A DNA stretch of 64,000 bases from Galdieria partita (GCA_025991245.1 BQMJ01000044.1:1-64000), one strand, 5' to 3'. Counted from the first letter of the stretch, positions 1-13,185 are shown. The notes: generated by a model not told the origin, from the letters alone. Numbers and translations: made by a program.

Positions 1-466
1 AACCCTAATAAACCCTAATAAACCCTAAATAAACCCTAAATAAACCCTAATAAACCCTAATAAACCCTAATAAACCCTAATAAACCCTAATAAACCCTAA
101 ATAAACCCTAATAAACCCTAATAAACCCTAAATAAACCCTAATAAACCCTAAATAAACCCTAATAAACCCTAAATAAACCCTAATAAACCCTAAATAAAC
201 CCTAAATAAACCCTAATAAACCCTAATAAACCCTAAATAAACCCTAATAAACCCTAAATAAACCCTAATAAACCCTAAATAAACCCTAATAAACCCTAAT
301 AAACCCTAATAAACCCTAATAAACCCTAATAAACCCTAAATAAACCCTAAATAAACCCTAATAAACCCTAAACTAATAAACCCTAATAAACCCTAATAAA
401 CCCTAATAAACCCTAATAAACCCTAAATAAACCCTAATAAACCTTAATAAACCCTAATAAACCCTC
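1..466. repeat. Telomere, mixed 10/11-nt repeat (C-rich strand)
   Basis: The window opens with about 45 head-to-tail units of AATAAACCCT (10 nt) mixed irregularly with AAATAAACCCT (11 nt). On the G-rich strand these read AGGGTTTATT and AGGGTTTATTT, oriented as expected for a left chromosome end. A few variant units lie towards the inner edge (near 366-380 and 441-450) and the array stops at about 466. The two unit lengths differ only in a run of A (T on the G strand), as expected if telomerase copies a slightly variable length of its template. Homogeneous outer units and decayed inner units are typical of a true telomere. Confidence 0.97.
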
Positions 467-1142
467 AGTAGAACCTGAATAAGAAAGAAAAATGCCAACT
501 TCCTCCTGTCGGCCTACACATACTTTACAATTTACTGCATGTTTTTCTCTTAGTTGTATTTCAAACAAAAGTCCCTTAATTGTATTTAGCCTCTTACTTT
601 TGTTTCTTGTCTAGTACAATGAGTCACAAATTTTACTGCGTTTTTTTTGGCGTCCTGGCGATTTTTCTTTTGTGATATTTTTCTCTTATATTTGTATTTG
701 AGGTATATTGCATAAATACTTGGAAGAGAATAGAGAAAGTTTATATTTTGCTTTTCCCCGGTGATTGTCCTTCTTTTGTTGAGGCATTTTTATGTAACCA
801 ATAATAGTCCTTTAGTAAGACCTGAATAAGAAAGAAAAATGCCCAGTCCCTTCTGCCAGCCTACACATATTTTGGAATTTAGTGCATTTTTTCTCTTAAT
901 TGCATTTTAAACGAAAGTTTCTTAATTCTATCAATCCTCTTCGTCTGCCATTAGTCTAGTATAATTTATCGCAAATTTCAGTGAGTGTTTGGTGGAGTTT
1001 TGGAGACTGTTCTTGTGGGTGATTTTCCATTATATTTGTATTTGAGATATATTGCATGAATACTTGGAAACGATAGGAAAAAGTTTTGATTTTGCTTTTA
1101 ACTTATGATTGTCCTTCATTTGTTTTAGGCAATTTCATGTCG
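467..1142. repeat. Subtelomeric tandem duplication, 347-bp unit
   Basis: Two direct copies lie immediately inside the telomere: about 467-800 and about 814-1142. Both begin with the shared words ACCTGAATAAGAAAGAAAA, and matching landmarks (CCTACACATA, TTGTATTTGAG, TATATTGCAT, GATTGTCCTTC) follow in the same order at an offset of about 347 bp. Small indels and many substitutions show the duplication is not recent. No credible reading frame is present. Confidence 0.85.
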
Positions 1143-1999
1143 TGTTGCGTTGGTTTAAAATTTGAAGTGGTTTGTTTGATTGAAATTTTTTTTTTTTGGA
1201 ATGATTCTTGCCTTGAAACTCTCGTTTTTCATTGATTTTGTTGCGGAGCCATTTATTAAAGCTTTTTTTTATTGTTTTTTTCTTTTTCTTGTGAAGCCGC
1301 ATTCATTGGGTGAAGGATCCTTTTGCTTTATTCTGATGGATGAATGCTTTTTTTTCTATCCTGTTAGTTTCTTTCTATAGTATGTGACTTTTGTTAGAAA
1401 CAGTAATAAAATAAAAAAAAATTAATGAACCCTGAAATAAAATTCCTATTGTCCTGTTCCAGGTCATTTGCATTCGAAATTTATCAGGTTTTTGGAAATC
1501 TCAATGCATTGGAGAAAAAAAACGAATTGGCTCTATTAAGGCCTTTACTTTCGCTTTTAGTTTCGTAAAAGTAATTAATTCTCAAACTGTGCTACTTGTT
1601 TTGCCAACGATCAAATGACTTGCCTTGTTTGCTATTTCTGCGTCTGTTTGTATTTGTTGTTTACTACGGGTATTTAGTTAAAATTTTAGGATGCTATTTT
1701 TAATTCAAAGCCCTTTTGAGTTAAGGAATTTCTCTGTTGCTTTGCAATAATTCGAAATTTTGAGCTGTTTAGAAATTGTGCGAATTTTTCTTGAATGGTT
1801 GCTTTTTTGTTATTGTTAGCATCACTAATTTCGTTCTTGATTGAAACAGTTGCACAGTAAGTTAATAGCTTTTTCTCATATTATGATACTTCGCTTTGTG
1901 TGGTATTTGTGCCGAATCTTTTTGATGAGAAATCCCTTTTCGTTTCTGATATTGGATAAATTGACCTAAAATCGCCCAGTTAATATATTCCAATAGAAT

Positions 2000-4900
2000 T
2001 GGAACTTTTAGGTAAGTATGCATATTTAACTTGAAAGTATACCCTAATGAAGTATTATAAAACCAAAATAACGAAAAAATGCTTGTTGCTTTCGTCCTGG
2101 ACATACCTAGTTTTTTAATTCACTGAGCTCTAGTAGTCTCAAAGTTTTAATTGGCAGAGTGAATTGTTTATGTCCGGTTTCTTATTTATGTTTTTCTGCA
2201 CAAAGAATAGTTACGTATTGTTTTATTTTTTTGCTTTCTGTGCTACTGACCAAGTTTGGTTTTCTGTCAGCTACATTTTGTTTAAACTCTTTTTGGATTG
2301 AAGACTGGAGTTAGTTTTTTACATTCTTTCTTTAGTTCAAATTTTATTATGAATGCAAAATTTTCTGCTACTTTTGTATCGTTTTGAGATTCTAGGTGGT
2401 TCGTTTAAGTGGTATTTTTCTGATGACGATAGTTCAAGGTGGGAGCAATGTACGCGAACAGCTCATCACAACATTAGAACAGTCTGCCACTATGTAACAT
2501 TTTCATTTTTTTGTATTTTGCTGCTTTCATTGTTGTTTTCATGGATTATCTCTTCTTTTTACTACTTTTCCTCCAATGAGAAAAAAAATTTTTTCTTCTG
2601 TATTTCTTAGTGATATAGTTACTAAATTCCCGTTCATCAAAGGTCTTGTATTTTTTTCTCTGTGAGCAGATTGCTGTAACTTTTTTACTTCGTTTCACAA
2701 GGTTGAGAAATATCTGCCTGACGAGGACAGATTCATGGTGCCGATGATGTAAAGAACAAGTGGTACATAAAAACTCCTCAATATATTCTCAAGTTTTTAT
2801 TTCTCTAAAGGTTTTTTCGATGGTTTTTCTAAAATTGGTTTTGGTATTGTTCCTTTAGTAAACCGTATATAGAAAGTCCTAAACTGGTTATGCAAAAATT
2901 GCCTATTCCCCTTTGATATATCGCAAAAACTTCTCTTCAATACCGTCTCATAATGCCAATGCAATAGAACTGAAAATGAAATGATGAAATCTTTTTTTTT
3001 TTAACTGTTGTAAGAAGTTTTTGAATTTTTTAAAATTTTTATGCCTTGGTGACATTGTAGCTTTTTCGATGAATTTGTCTTTTCATATAGGTACTACATT
3101 CTGGCGATGATGTTCTTTGTTTATTGATTTTTCTTATTAAGATCGCTGCTTTCTTCAGTGCATACATAATAATAAGTTTTGAATATGGATAATTTCGAAA
3201 CTTTTGTTTTAATGGTTTCGCCAAGATCTTCATGGTTGAACCTTACCTTGTTAGAATCGTTTTTAGAAATTTGTCTTATGTAGCAAAATTCTAAGTATTG
3301 TTATTTTGTCATTTTTTTGTATTCTACGGTGCAACGCTATTGAAAATTTAACCATTTGGTAAGTTCTTTCTGCTTTTTGATTTTCTTGAGACAGTGCTTG
3401 CTTCATTCTTTGAGTAGCCTTACTTGAAACATAGTATCGGTATGCATATTTAGCAAAAAGTAAACAGTGCTTATGCTATTCTTAGATTCTCAAAAGCAAT
3501 ACTTTGTGTTGTGGTAAACATTTCGAGCCACCTTGTATCTATTCTCTACATTGTCAAATTTTGAATCTCTTTGTCGGCTTTTCAGTGTGCACTTTTATGT
3601 CACAGATTTTTGTTCAATTGTTACTTTTTAAGAATGAATGAGCTAGAAGATTCAATTGTCGTTTAGGCTCTTTGTTCACATTTTAGAAAGTTCACTTGTT
3701 TGATCATTTCTCTTCTAGTACTACTGTCTGTTTTTCTTGTGTGTTTTATGTCTTATCACCCTTGAATGTGTAATGAAGTTTTCCTAGGTTCTATTTCACA
3801 TATGCCAAAACTGTTCGAGGTGAGAATATATTGATTTTTTCTATATGAGATTTGTCTTACTTTTTTTTTTACTAAATTTCGCATTGCCACCTACTGGTTA
3901 CTCCTGAGAACAACTAGAAGTATTGATGCCATAAAAGACAAATAATGTATTGAAATTCTTCAATTTTTTCACTTGCGCCAACCTCAAATTCTTTCTTTTT
4001 CTATAAACTCTATTCGAGACTATATTTTTTTAGTTCTTCTAATGAACCGTAGATAATTTCAGAAAAACAATTTTTTTTTATTAGAAACGACACGACTTTT
4101 CGTTCCTTTTTCTAAAAGGCATGTGTTCTTCTCAATTCACGAGATCGTCGTAAAAGAATCCAATAGAGTATAAAATTAAGTGGTTTAGATTCCATCACAT
4201 ACTTGTGAAATTGTGTCAAGATTCTTCAAGATTTTTGTGATTTTGCCAATTTATCTCGAGTGACAAAGTAATTCTTCCTTTGAAATTTTTGGAATCACCC
4301 CCACAGTTGTATTGGTATTGCATGTTAGCGATATTCAATTGTTCCATTTCTTTCACTTTTATTGAAGTTTTTAATTTTTTGAGGGAGCTTATCAATTTGG
4401 TTATGAATTTGATATATTGCAAAATCTAAATCAGGTAATTTTTATAGCTACCGTTTTGCATGAATTTTTTTCACCAAAGTCGTTTTTGATATTGAAAAGC
4501 GGCATTTTTTCGAAAAGTAGAATCTTGTTACTGTTGGTTGTTACTATGTGATATCATAGTAACAGACACCTTTTTTTGTCAAAACTCTTTTTGCTTTCTT
4601 ATGGTAATCGGATCTATTGTGTTGTATTTTATGTTGAACGGCATAGTATTATACTCCAATTGTAGTGTTGATACATATAAGGAAGATAAAGTAAGCCACG
4701 CTTTTGCCGTAAAAAAGCCTCAAACGAATTAAACAGTTAGCAATCATGCCGCAAAAGTTCATGGTTGGACCATAGCAACATGAGTATTGTATGCTCTGTG
4801 TCAGTTTGACTATGCTTTGAATAACAACTTGGATTGTAACATATCTCCAAAAGCACTTTTCCTCCATGAGTTTGTTGTATTTTCATTCTTGTTCTTTGAA

Positions 4901-6150
4901 ATCATCCTGTTATTTTTGTTTTTCTTCTTAAATGTATAAAACTTCTTTTAAGTATTTCAATTTGACATAAGTACTGAATTGGTTCCGACTGAGAATATGG
5001 TAGGTTTTTCTTTGAACATGCATTTCGGACACTACTTCTTACTATCTTTTGCATTGTCGACTAATGTCAGAGAACAATTAGAGATACTTGTTTGATAAAG
5101 ACAAGTAGCATATGAGAATTCTTCAACTTTCTAGAGATTCTATTTCTCTTGTTGTCTTTCTTTTCTCTATAGGTTATTTTCAAAATCGGTATCTTTATCG
5201 TTCTTTTCTTTTCTATAAATGTACGGAAGAAGGAAGAATTGTCTAGTGTCCTCTGACATACGTCATGCGCTTTCCTTCATTGAATTATGTTCTCGTGAAT
5301 CCAATGTTATGAAGCAAAGAATTACTTAGTGTTTCACATATTTTGACTTAACCTTGTTACTTTCATATTTGGTAATTTTGAAATTTTGTTTGTTTTGTTT
5401 GTTTGATCCATTCGTATCAATTCAATTTCGCCCATGAAATCTTCATCCCCTAACATACTCCTGCACTTGTGCCGCTTTTGACTGATGATGAATTTTCTCT
5501 AGTACTTGTTTTGGGGAAACGTTTTCTTTGGTTTGGATCTAACATAATTCATTATTTACTTGAAATGTTGCAAAACTAAATTGGCTCCGTTTCTTGCAAC
5601 CGTATTAATCGGGATTTACCGTATTAGAGTCTTTTTCGATTCTCTGACATGAACAGTAGTTTGAAAAGTACAACCTTGTTTCACCCTATGTTTTCCTTAT
5701 GTTGTCCTATCTATCACTTAGTAATTTGGCAAAACAGGGTTTTACTTTCTTATGATCATTGTATACTCCTTCTTTCATTCTGTGAGTATCTTTGTATACT
5801 ATACTGCTACTTTGGTGATGGTATACATATTGAACCAAAAGTAAGTTATACCATACATATGCCATAAAAAAAGCCTTCAATTGAAAGAAGCAGTTAACAA
5901 TGACAACGTAAATATTCCATCATGTCTGCTATTCTTCCTCTTTATTCTTGCTTTATGTCTACCTGGTCAATACTTTGCGCGATAACTATTAGAAGATTAT
6001 ATCACTGCGTGGCATTTTTCCTTATTGGTCATATTGTACTTTCACTCTTTTTCTCTACAATCAATTTGTTCTTCTTTGTTTTCTTATCTTTAAATACTTT
6101 TTTAGTCTTTTAGTATGCATTAACATAATATTTTGGTTTCTCCCCAGCTC
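2000..6150. repeat. Degenerate subtelomeric array, units of about 1.17 kb
   Basis: At least three diverged direct copies can be traced by eye. A landmark around ATAAAGACAAGTAGC lies near 2750, 3934 and 5097. A second landmark, TATACATAT followed by AAAGTAAG and a GCC-A-run, lies near 3440, 4670 and 5820, with a weaker trace near 2014. Spacing is about 1.16 to 1.25 kb. Sequence between landmarks aligns only patchily. Short reading frames here (for example 4538-4732 and 5649-5867) are low-complexity, rich in Phe and Leu, and not conserved between copies, so I do not call genes. Confidence 0.6.
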
Positions 6151-8800
6151 TTTTCTCTTGAATTTTCTATTTGAAGATCTTTGTTTGTGGTGTTCTCCAA
6201 TCGAAATTCTTTTCTTCCATTTCCACCATAAGAAACTCTTATAGGTTTTTCTTTCAAAATTTTCTAGCGTTTGAATCAATACTTGGTTAATTGAAATCAA
6301 ATGAATGTCTTCTACAGAGGTACATATTCATTTCTATGTTTTAATAGGAAGCAAGAGCAAGATTGAGACTAGACGTCTGTGTTATTGACACAACTTGGAA
6401 TACTGCGATATTTGCGACGTTGCAGGAGAAGCTCAACTTGTACTATTCTGGTGTACTTGCAAACTAGCTCAATAATTTTATGCTATATCAAGTAAGGAAA
6501 AATGCACTATCGAAGATTTCGAATCAATCTTTGGTGTTTCCTTAACTTTATCAGAGGAAAATGGAGTATGAAAGAAGAGTTTGGTAATTTTTATTCTTTC
6601 TATTCCTTCATTGCTGTTGATTTCTACTACTAGTTGTTTTTATATTTACAAGAAAATAGCACTCTAGCCATTTTGAGGCAGTGGGAGCATACTCTCGGCA
6701 AATCGTAAAATATTAATCGTGTATGAGAAAAACACATTTCTCTGATCATAAACTATTTCCTACAACCTTTTTACACAATTATGTGGCTTTAAAAAATTTC
6801 CAAAAAATTTTTTAACTTTGTCGAGAAATGGCTACGCAGAACAGGACAACAACCCATGGCAACCAAAGGTAATACAGGAAAGTGAGGGAATGAATTAATG
6901 AACCCTCATGTAAACTCAAATTACTTCTTACTGGATTTCCCAACGACCCAACTTGGATCCTAATTCAGCTTAGTAAAATATACAATGTAGCAAGGTTTTC
7001 AATTGCAAAAAAAAACTACCAAGCTTCTATATGTTAACTGCTAAAAATCTTTTCATAGACATTACTTTGTAATTTAGTTGCTTGTAAAGAACAGAAGTTT
7101 CATTGTAAAATTGCATTTCCTCTTATTGAGTGTAAATAGTTTTTGAATATGTAGTTTTCAGGTAATACTTTAGGTGCTTTTTATGTTTTCTTTTCCTCTT
7201 TCACGTCACAGTGTAATTGGAAATGACTATGTTTTCCTAGTTGTTTTAATTCGCCACTGGGTTAAATAAAAATTCGTAAACTTTCTTCTTCTCCTATCCT
7301 TTCTATAATTTAGCAATTTGATTTTGTTTGTCCTTATTTTGGCTGAATAGTTTGCTTTTGAACTGAAACTGTTGTTACCAGAAATTTTTGGTTTTCCTTT
7401 TCTCTTTTCAATTGAACTTTCTATAGGAAACTCTCACAAATACATGTTGTTTTCAACAAGTTTCTGTGACACATGTTTTCAACACAATGAAAGCTTCTCA
7501 TGTCACTTGTCTTGCATCTCTATTGACTGTACTGATTGATACTGGATTGTTTGAAACTTTTCTTTTAAACTCTGGTCTCACAAGCAGCTTTTTGTAGTTG
7601 TTCTTCATAAACTATGTTTTTCTTATGGAGTGATATGAGAATTTACTTTTTTGGTGGTTGGGTGATAGCTATACTGCATTGGACACTGCTATATCAACAA
7701 TGAATAATTCCGATTGATTGATTAGTAAAACTTGAATGGTCAATTCTAGTCCTTATCATGTTTTAAGAATTTGTGTCGATTTTTTGGAGCCTCTCTGTTG
7801 ATACCTTTGTGACTGATAGTGGCTAACGTTGCGTTTCTCCTCTCCTGGATTGGATTAAAATATATGCAAATTGCCAAAATTCCATTTCTTTGCTATTTAT
7901 CAGTAGTAGTTTCCTTTTACAATGATCTTGATTGTACTTTATATTGCAGTTGATTTTTGTCTTTCTTTGTTTCCTAAAAGTCTTTCTTGAGTGTATATAA
8001 ATGATTACGCTACTTGTCTATAAAGGAAATTAAGTGTCTTGTACAGTTTTAATTATCAATTGAATAGAGCAATTCATTGAATTTTAAGAAATTTTCATTG
8101 TGAGAAACCAAATTGTTGGATAGAGTTCTACTTGTATACATAACTAATCAAGCGTATATTTATTCATTGACTCTAGATTTCTACGTGAGTAAAATTTTAG
8201 CAATGGCTTCCACCGGTATGAAGATCGATCGTACAAGTAAAAAAAAGATATCAAAAATAAAATATTTATTTCTTGCTCCATTGTGCTTTGTAGACTAGGA
8301 AGATCCTGCAATATCTTGTGCATATGTAGGAATGTTGCTCAGTCGAGTAATTCAATCTGCCAAAAGAATCGCTGTTTGAAATGCAGAATGCCGAACAATG
8401 ATTTTATAAATTCGTCTCGAGTTGTCAGTTTGTATACTTTGTGCTTCTTAGCCTTACTGATTACATCTGATAGTAGTTGTTTCTTATATAGCTGATTGCG
8501 CTTTCCCACAAGAAAGACAGGGTTATTGAACTGCCAACAGGGATACTATTCAAACAGTATCTTTTCTAAAACAGTGTCGTTTTCTCCCAAGTCTTGAGTT
8601 TAAACATATGTAACGTGTGGTCTTGGGCACTTTCGCATCCTTCAAGTGACCTCGTCAAGTACGATTGGCAAACAACGACGTAAAGATGCTTCAAAGTCGG
8701 TGGACAAACTCTGTTCACTTTGATTTTTGAAAGGGGAACTCAAAATTGCACTGCGCAGTTCAGTTGCCATGAGTCGATCTCCACTCTCCACTCGGACAAT
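6151..8800. other. T-rich subtelomeric stretch without recognisable genes
   Basis: This stretch continues the strongly T-rich plus strand of the region before it. The open frames are short (up to about 80 codons), low in complexity, and show none of the exon and mini-intron structure seen in the core genes. I see no RNA gene, terminal repeats or protein motif. Confidence 0.6.
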
Positions 8801-8819
8801 GGATTCTCAATAGACAAAA

Positions 8820-9280
8820 ACTGACAATGACAAGAATCGTTTTTGTGAAGAACCAAAGAGAATCAACTCAGAATATACTCCGATTGTTACAAACGATCTT
8901 GGTAATTGTTCCACAAGAGAGAGTCCTCATCTGTTGTTCACAGGACAACAGTTCAATTCAATTTGAAGAACCAGGTTACATTACAAGACTGTATCGCCGC
9001 AAGGGTTCAACCTCAAAAACTATTTGGAGCCTTTGTGCCGACTGGTTCCCCAGTAATCCGCAGGGTCACTGTCTTAAAAGAGTCAAGGAACTAAGATTAA
9101 CAATTCTCGAACAGAACCTACGTTGCATTCAACAGGAACTTGGAAGCGACTTTGAGGTTCAAGTCAAGTCGTTGACAGGAAACGACCAAAACAAACAGGG
9201 CCTTGGTTGGTATTTCAAAAAGTGCGAAATCATAAAACTTCAAAGTTTTTTTCGTACTAAAAAGTTCTTCTCTAAATTCA
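8820..9280. repeat. Dispersed subtelomeric repeat, element B copy 1
   Basis: It matches 10855-11330 in order: GAATCAAC-CAGAAT, then a shared block around TACAAGACTGTAT, then GGTTCA-CCT-AAAAA, TGTGCCGACT and a GTTCAACA-GAACTTG segment. Copy 1 is open for 152 codons on the plus strand (8827-9285), but copy 2 does not keep that frame, so I read the opening as chance rather than a gene. What the element is remains unknown. Confidence 0.6.
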
Positions 9281-9289
9281 ACTAATTAT

Positions 9290-9530
9290 ATTTTCATAAA
9301 AAGGAACAATTTTATCCACTTCAAAACGGGTGGTAACAAAGCAACTACAGCCACAGTTGAGCAAAACAATCACAAAGAGAGATTGGACAAAATGACGTTG
9401 AAGAGCTCTTCGAGTAACGTCAAAAGTGCCATATATAGTTTCATATGTACCTAGTGAAAACTTTCCAAGGGAACCTTCCACTCAAAGGTTTACCTAGAAT
9501 ACTATTGATTTTCTAACGTCGCATTATTTG
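9290..9530. repeat. Dispersed subtelomeric repeat, element C copy 1
   Basis: It aligns with 12935-13185: CTTCAAAACGGGT-G against CTTTGAAACGGGTTG, then GAAGAGCT, then a segment ending in TTTTCAAGAGAACCTT-like sequence followed by an ACT-rich tail. It follows element B copy 1 directly, suggesting that B and C are parts of one longer unit. Confidence 0.55.
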
Positions 9531-10009
9531 AAGAGAACCGTTGTGTTAGAATGATCGTTGACATACCGCTGAGAGTAAAGCCCGCCATTGTATAGTGAGA
9601 TAAACTCACCTTTGTTATTTACCTTGAAGATTTACTGGCTTCAAGTTGATTTGGAGAACACTGAGCTTTATTTGATAGGAATCATTTCAAGAAAGCATTA
9701 TCTGCCACATTCAAGAAGAAAGACGTGTTTCGCACAACTTGGAACGATTTGGTGTGTAGTTGGCAAGTTGTCATGGAGAAATTTCGGCAAGTAGAGTGAA
9801 CACTTGTGCTGATAAATATCTAGCTGAGCTGTTTGCAGTTTGAAAGATTGTGATTTTTGTGTTACCAGTATCAAGTACTTTTTAGACTTGTGCAGATCAG
9901 AGTTTATACACTCTGGTCGAGTATTTCAATTATCAACAAAACGTTTAAGTACACATTGGAAGTGACACTTGTATATAATTTGTATTTTGCCTACAAGTAT
10001 TTTGATAAA

Positions 10010-10490
10010 GAATCCAGTCAAGTTTCTCAAACAGCTTGAATACATAGACCAAGTGTTGCATATTCTGCTTTTGTATAATTGAATTGCGAAAATAGCGAAT
10101 TAGTTGTTGACTCTTTCTATTTTGTATAAAAGCTATATATGAAAACTGTCCATAATGGCATAGCGTCACGACTCACATAATAAGTGTCGTTGCAAGAACC
10201 TTGCCTAGTTTGTCCCTTGACAACAACAGTCACCAACACAGATGCTCGGCACACTTCCTCCCATACATCTAAAACAGCGCAAAGTTTCAGACAGTCTGTG
10301 TTTCACAAAACTCAACAATCTATCACGGAAAATTCTAGAAACACTAGAGCAGTCCAAAGTTGAAAAACATAACCAAGTTGTCAAGGGTGGCTTCCCAAGA
10401 CAACAATTTGTCTGTGCTAGTAAAACCATAAAACAAAGAGCAAAAAGGAAAGAAAGCAGCAACTCCTAAATTTTTCAACCATACCCAGAG
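10010..10490. repeat. Dispersed subtelomeric repeat, element A copy 1
   Basis: It aligns with 17715-18205 over its full length: CAAGTGTT-CATA, GTTGACTCT, CCTTGACAA-AACAG, CTAGTAAAACC-TCATAAA and an AAAG-AGCAACAACTC end. A partial third copy covers the end at 13865-14060. No conserved open frame is present: 85- and 75-codon frames on opposite strands overlap here but are not kept in the other copies. Confidence 0.6.
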
Positions 10491-10854
10491 TACTTGAACA
10501 CGCTATGAAGCTAGTACCGGAACTCAGTCTCTAGTTCCCTCAGAGTTTCTCCGATAAACAACACAGAAGCATCTACAAAAGTTCTATTAAAACTCCGCTC
10601 TCATAAAAAAATTTCAAAGTTAGCTAGTTTCTACATATATTCTAAAAAGCAGCGACAAATCTCAAAGTTGGATCTGTTGTACAATTTTGAAACATATCAA
10701 CTGGTCAAGCTCTCAAACAGTCATAAAGCTTTATCTAATTCCCAGTCAACAAGTGGGTCAACGCAAGGTTGAAAGCTGCCATCAGTACCTCGTCTATTCC
10801 AACCAAAGCAATTCGCTCCTCTCTCATCTCCAGCTGGGTGAGACTCGAACTGGT

Positions 10855-11330
10855 CATAAACCGACAAATAAAGGAACTGGTTGTTTGAAAAACACAAGAA
10901 TCAACACAGAATGTACTTCGAGTGCTACAAAAGACCTTGATGAGTGTGACACAAAAGAAGATTCACGATAACAATTCACAAGACTAGACTAGACTTTGTA
11001 GTATACTTGGACTTGAAAAACCAAGTTACACTACAAGACTGTATAGGGAAAAGGGGTTCACACTTAAAAAACAAATGGGAACTTTTTGTACCGACTTTTT
11101 TTTTCACTACTCTACATAGTAAGAAACGCCTATAAAGTTACCAGAAAATGAAGAGCGACAGTTTTCAACAAGGATCCAAGTTGAGGTACGTTCAACGTGA
11201 ACTTGAACTAAAGACACATATTTTTCAATATTTATGGAACTCAAATGTCAAGTCTTGAAAGTTTACAACCAATTCTAGCAGGTCTTGGATGGCAAAGTTT
11301 GGTCCTGAAAAGTTTCTCGGAACCTACTGT
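10855..11330. repeat. Dispersed subtelomeric repeat, element B copy 2
   Basis: This is the diverged partner of 8820-9280. It lies about 365 bp downstream of element A copy 1 in the same orientation, giving a local order A then B. The block around CTACAAGACTGTATAG is the best-kept landmark. Confidence 0.6.
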
Positions 11331-12934
11331 TTGACGTTTTAGGCATTATTGTCGAAATTTATCGTTTTGCTTTAAGACAGTATCATTCCATTGAAGAGGA
11401 ATTATTTTACTTTGTTCACTGAATCTTGCATCTTTACACATCACAATGCTACCCTCCAACAAAATGAACTGAGTAGATACGTAGCTTCTTTTGTGCTTCG
11501 ATTCTATGCTTGAATTGTTCTTGTGATTCAAAACTCATCTGTCCATGGTCACAATTCTACTATATTTGTATCCGTTCGGGCAAGTATATCGAACGAATTT
11601 GAGTCGAAACCCAATTCTTATTTATAAGGATGTTTCGAATCCATTTTAAATAGAATAACCTTTACAATTGTCGATTGCAAAATTCATTCGAGTTGAATCA
11701 TTTCTGTAAGCTCCAAGTATACTATAGCTATTTCCCGTTGATGACACTAAAATGGCCATGATGAAGATAATGATGGTTATTACACTGGTAGTCTTCTTGA
11801 ATTCCCCAAAAATGAACTTTGAGTCTTAGTTGAAACTTTGAGTATCTTTTTATCTATTCTCAACAGGGTTCAACTTAGAATCACTTTGTCGGCTTCTCAA
11901 TATGTACTCTTATGAAATAACTGTCTTGTTCAATTTTGACTTTTTAAAAATAATTGAATTAAGTGGCTTCTCCTTGTATAGTATGATTATCTCTATTATG
12001 CAACTTCTTGGCCCTTTTTTTGTTGTTACTTTTTGCAACTTTTCACTATTCGAGGAATAAAAATGAATCTATTCTCTTTCTGTTCCATACTCTCTTACAT
12101 ACTGCCAAAGCTTCGAATTTTAACCAGAAAGAGTTTTAAGAGGAGAAGAGTGTTAGTGACACGTGAAGTAGAATGAAAAGAAACGGTTGATTGATTGTCT
12201 TTTGAGTATACAAAGTCCTAAAAACCAACAACTTTCTTTAGAATTCTTGATCTTTCGAACAAAATTTATCAATCAACCGATTAATTCAAGTAAATAATTT
12301 TTGAGTAGTATCTACTTGAACAAATCATCTTTCTTTTACCATGTTCATTTCTTTGCAAACAATCTATACATATCATGAATATCGATAAAACAACTGAAAT
12401 GAAAAGATAGAGCATGTGTAATTGACCAAACTCAATGAATTGCGTTTTCAAATTCGGATTCAAACTATCTTCCAAAGCAGCTTTAAACATGGATATGTTC
12501 TCTAAGTTTGATATATTCTTGGACAATCTTGTTTTCTTATTTACCAAATGATCAATTTGGTTCAATTTATGGTTTTGCTGATCTTAAGAAAATAAACTTT
12601 TTCGTAACTATGCGTTCAGGTCAAAAGGTACCGATAAGATTACGACTACTCCTACAAAATTATCCTCTCTTACACTGTTTTTATCTAAAGAACCAACAAT
12701 TGGCAAAGCTATGGTAGTTATTTCCAAAAAAATCTCCCTTGTCGTAATCAACCTCTCCCTCGACGATGTTTCTGCAGATAAATCTCTTTTGAACTCTGAC
12801 GTTGAGTAATCAACCACAAGGTTCAAACCTAGTGGCTATAAAGTTACGACCAAAAAAACCCAGATTTCAACAGTCTTTTCAAAAATAAAGAAAAGCTTTC
12901 TAGTACATTCTTAAGATATTTCTCGTTGATACTC

Positions 12935-13185
12935 AAAAAAGGTTTTATAAACAGACTTTGTCAACTTTGAAACGGGTTGCATAACACAACTACTTAGCCA
13001 CTGTTCCCAACGAGCAAATTTCAATGAAAGAATGTTTGGAAGAGCTTAGAAAGGAGGTGGTATGAAAGGGCGCCTTTAAAAGGTACAAACCATATCGTTT
13101 CTTGTATACTTGTAGAGAATTTTTCAAGAGAACCTTGCACTAGAGAGTTTAAAAGACTGTTGACGCTCTACTGTTTCTGTTGAGG
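12935..13185. repeat. Dispersed subtelomeric repeat, element C copy 2
   Basis: This is the partner of 9290-9530. Shared landmarks are GAAACGGGTTGC, ACGAGCAAA, GAAGAGCTT and TTTTTCAAGAGAACCTTGCACT. The 13186-13860 stretch that follows has a 111-codon minus-strand frame (13194-13529) with no recognisable motif, which I do not call. Confidence 0.55.

Noticed and set aside
1-466. Telomeric array as a CRISPR array
   Set aside because: Units are contiguous without spacers and sit at the sequence end; this is a eukaryotic telomere.
1180-1380. Open frame rich in Phe near the telomere
   Set aside because: It arises from T runs in skewed sequence, starts at a non-ATG codon, and has no domain or splice structure.
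8827-9285. 152-codon frame in repeat element B
   Set aside because: The second copy of the element does not keep the frame, and no motif is visible.
10205-10469. Overlapping 75- and 85-codon frames on opposite strands
   Set aside because: They lie inside repeat element A, are not open in the other copies, and no domain is seen.
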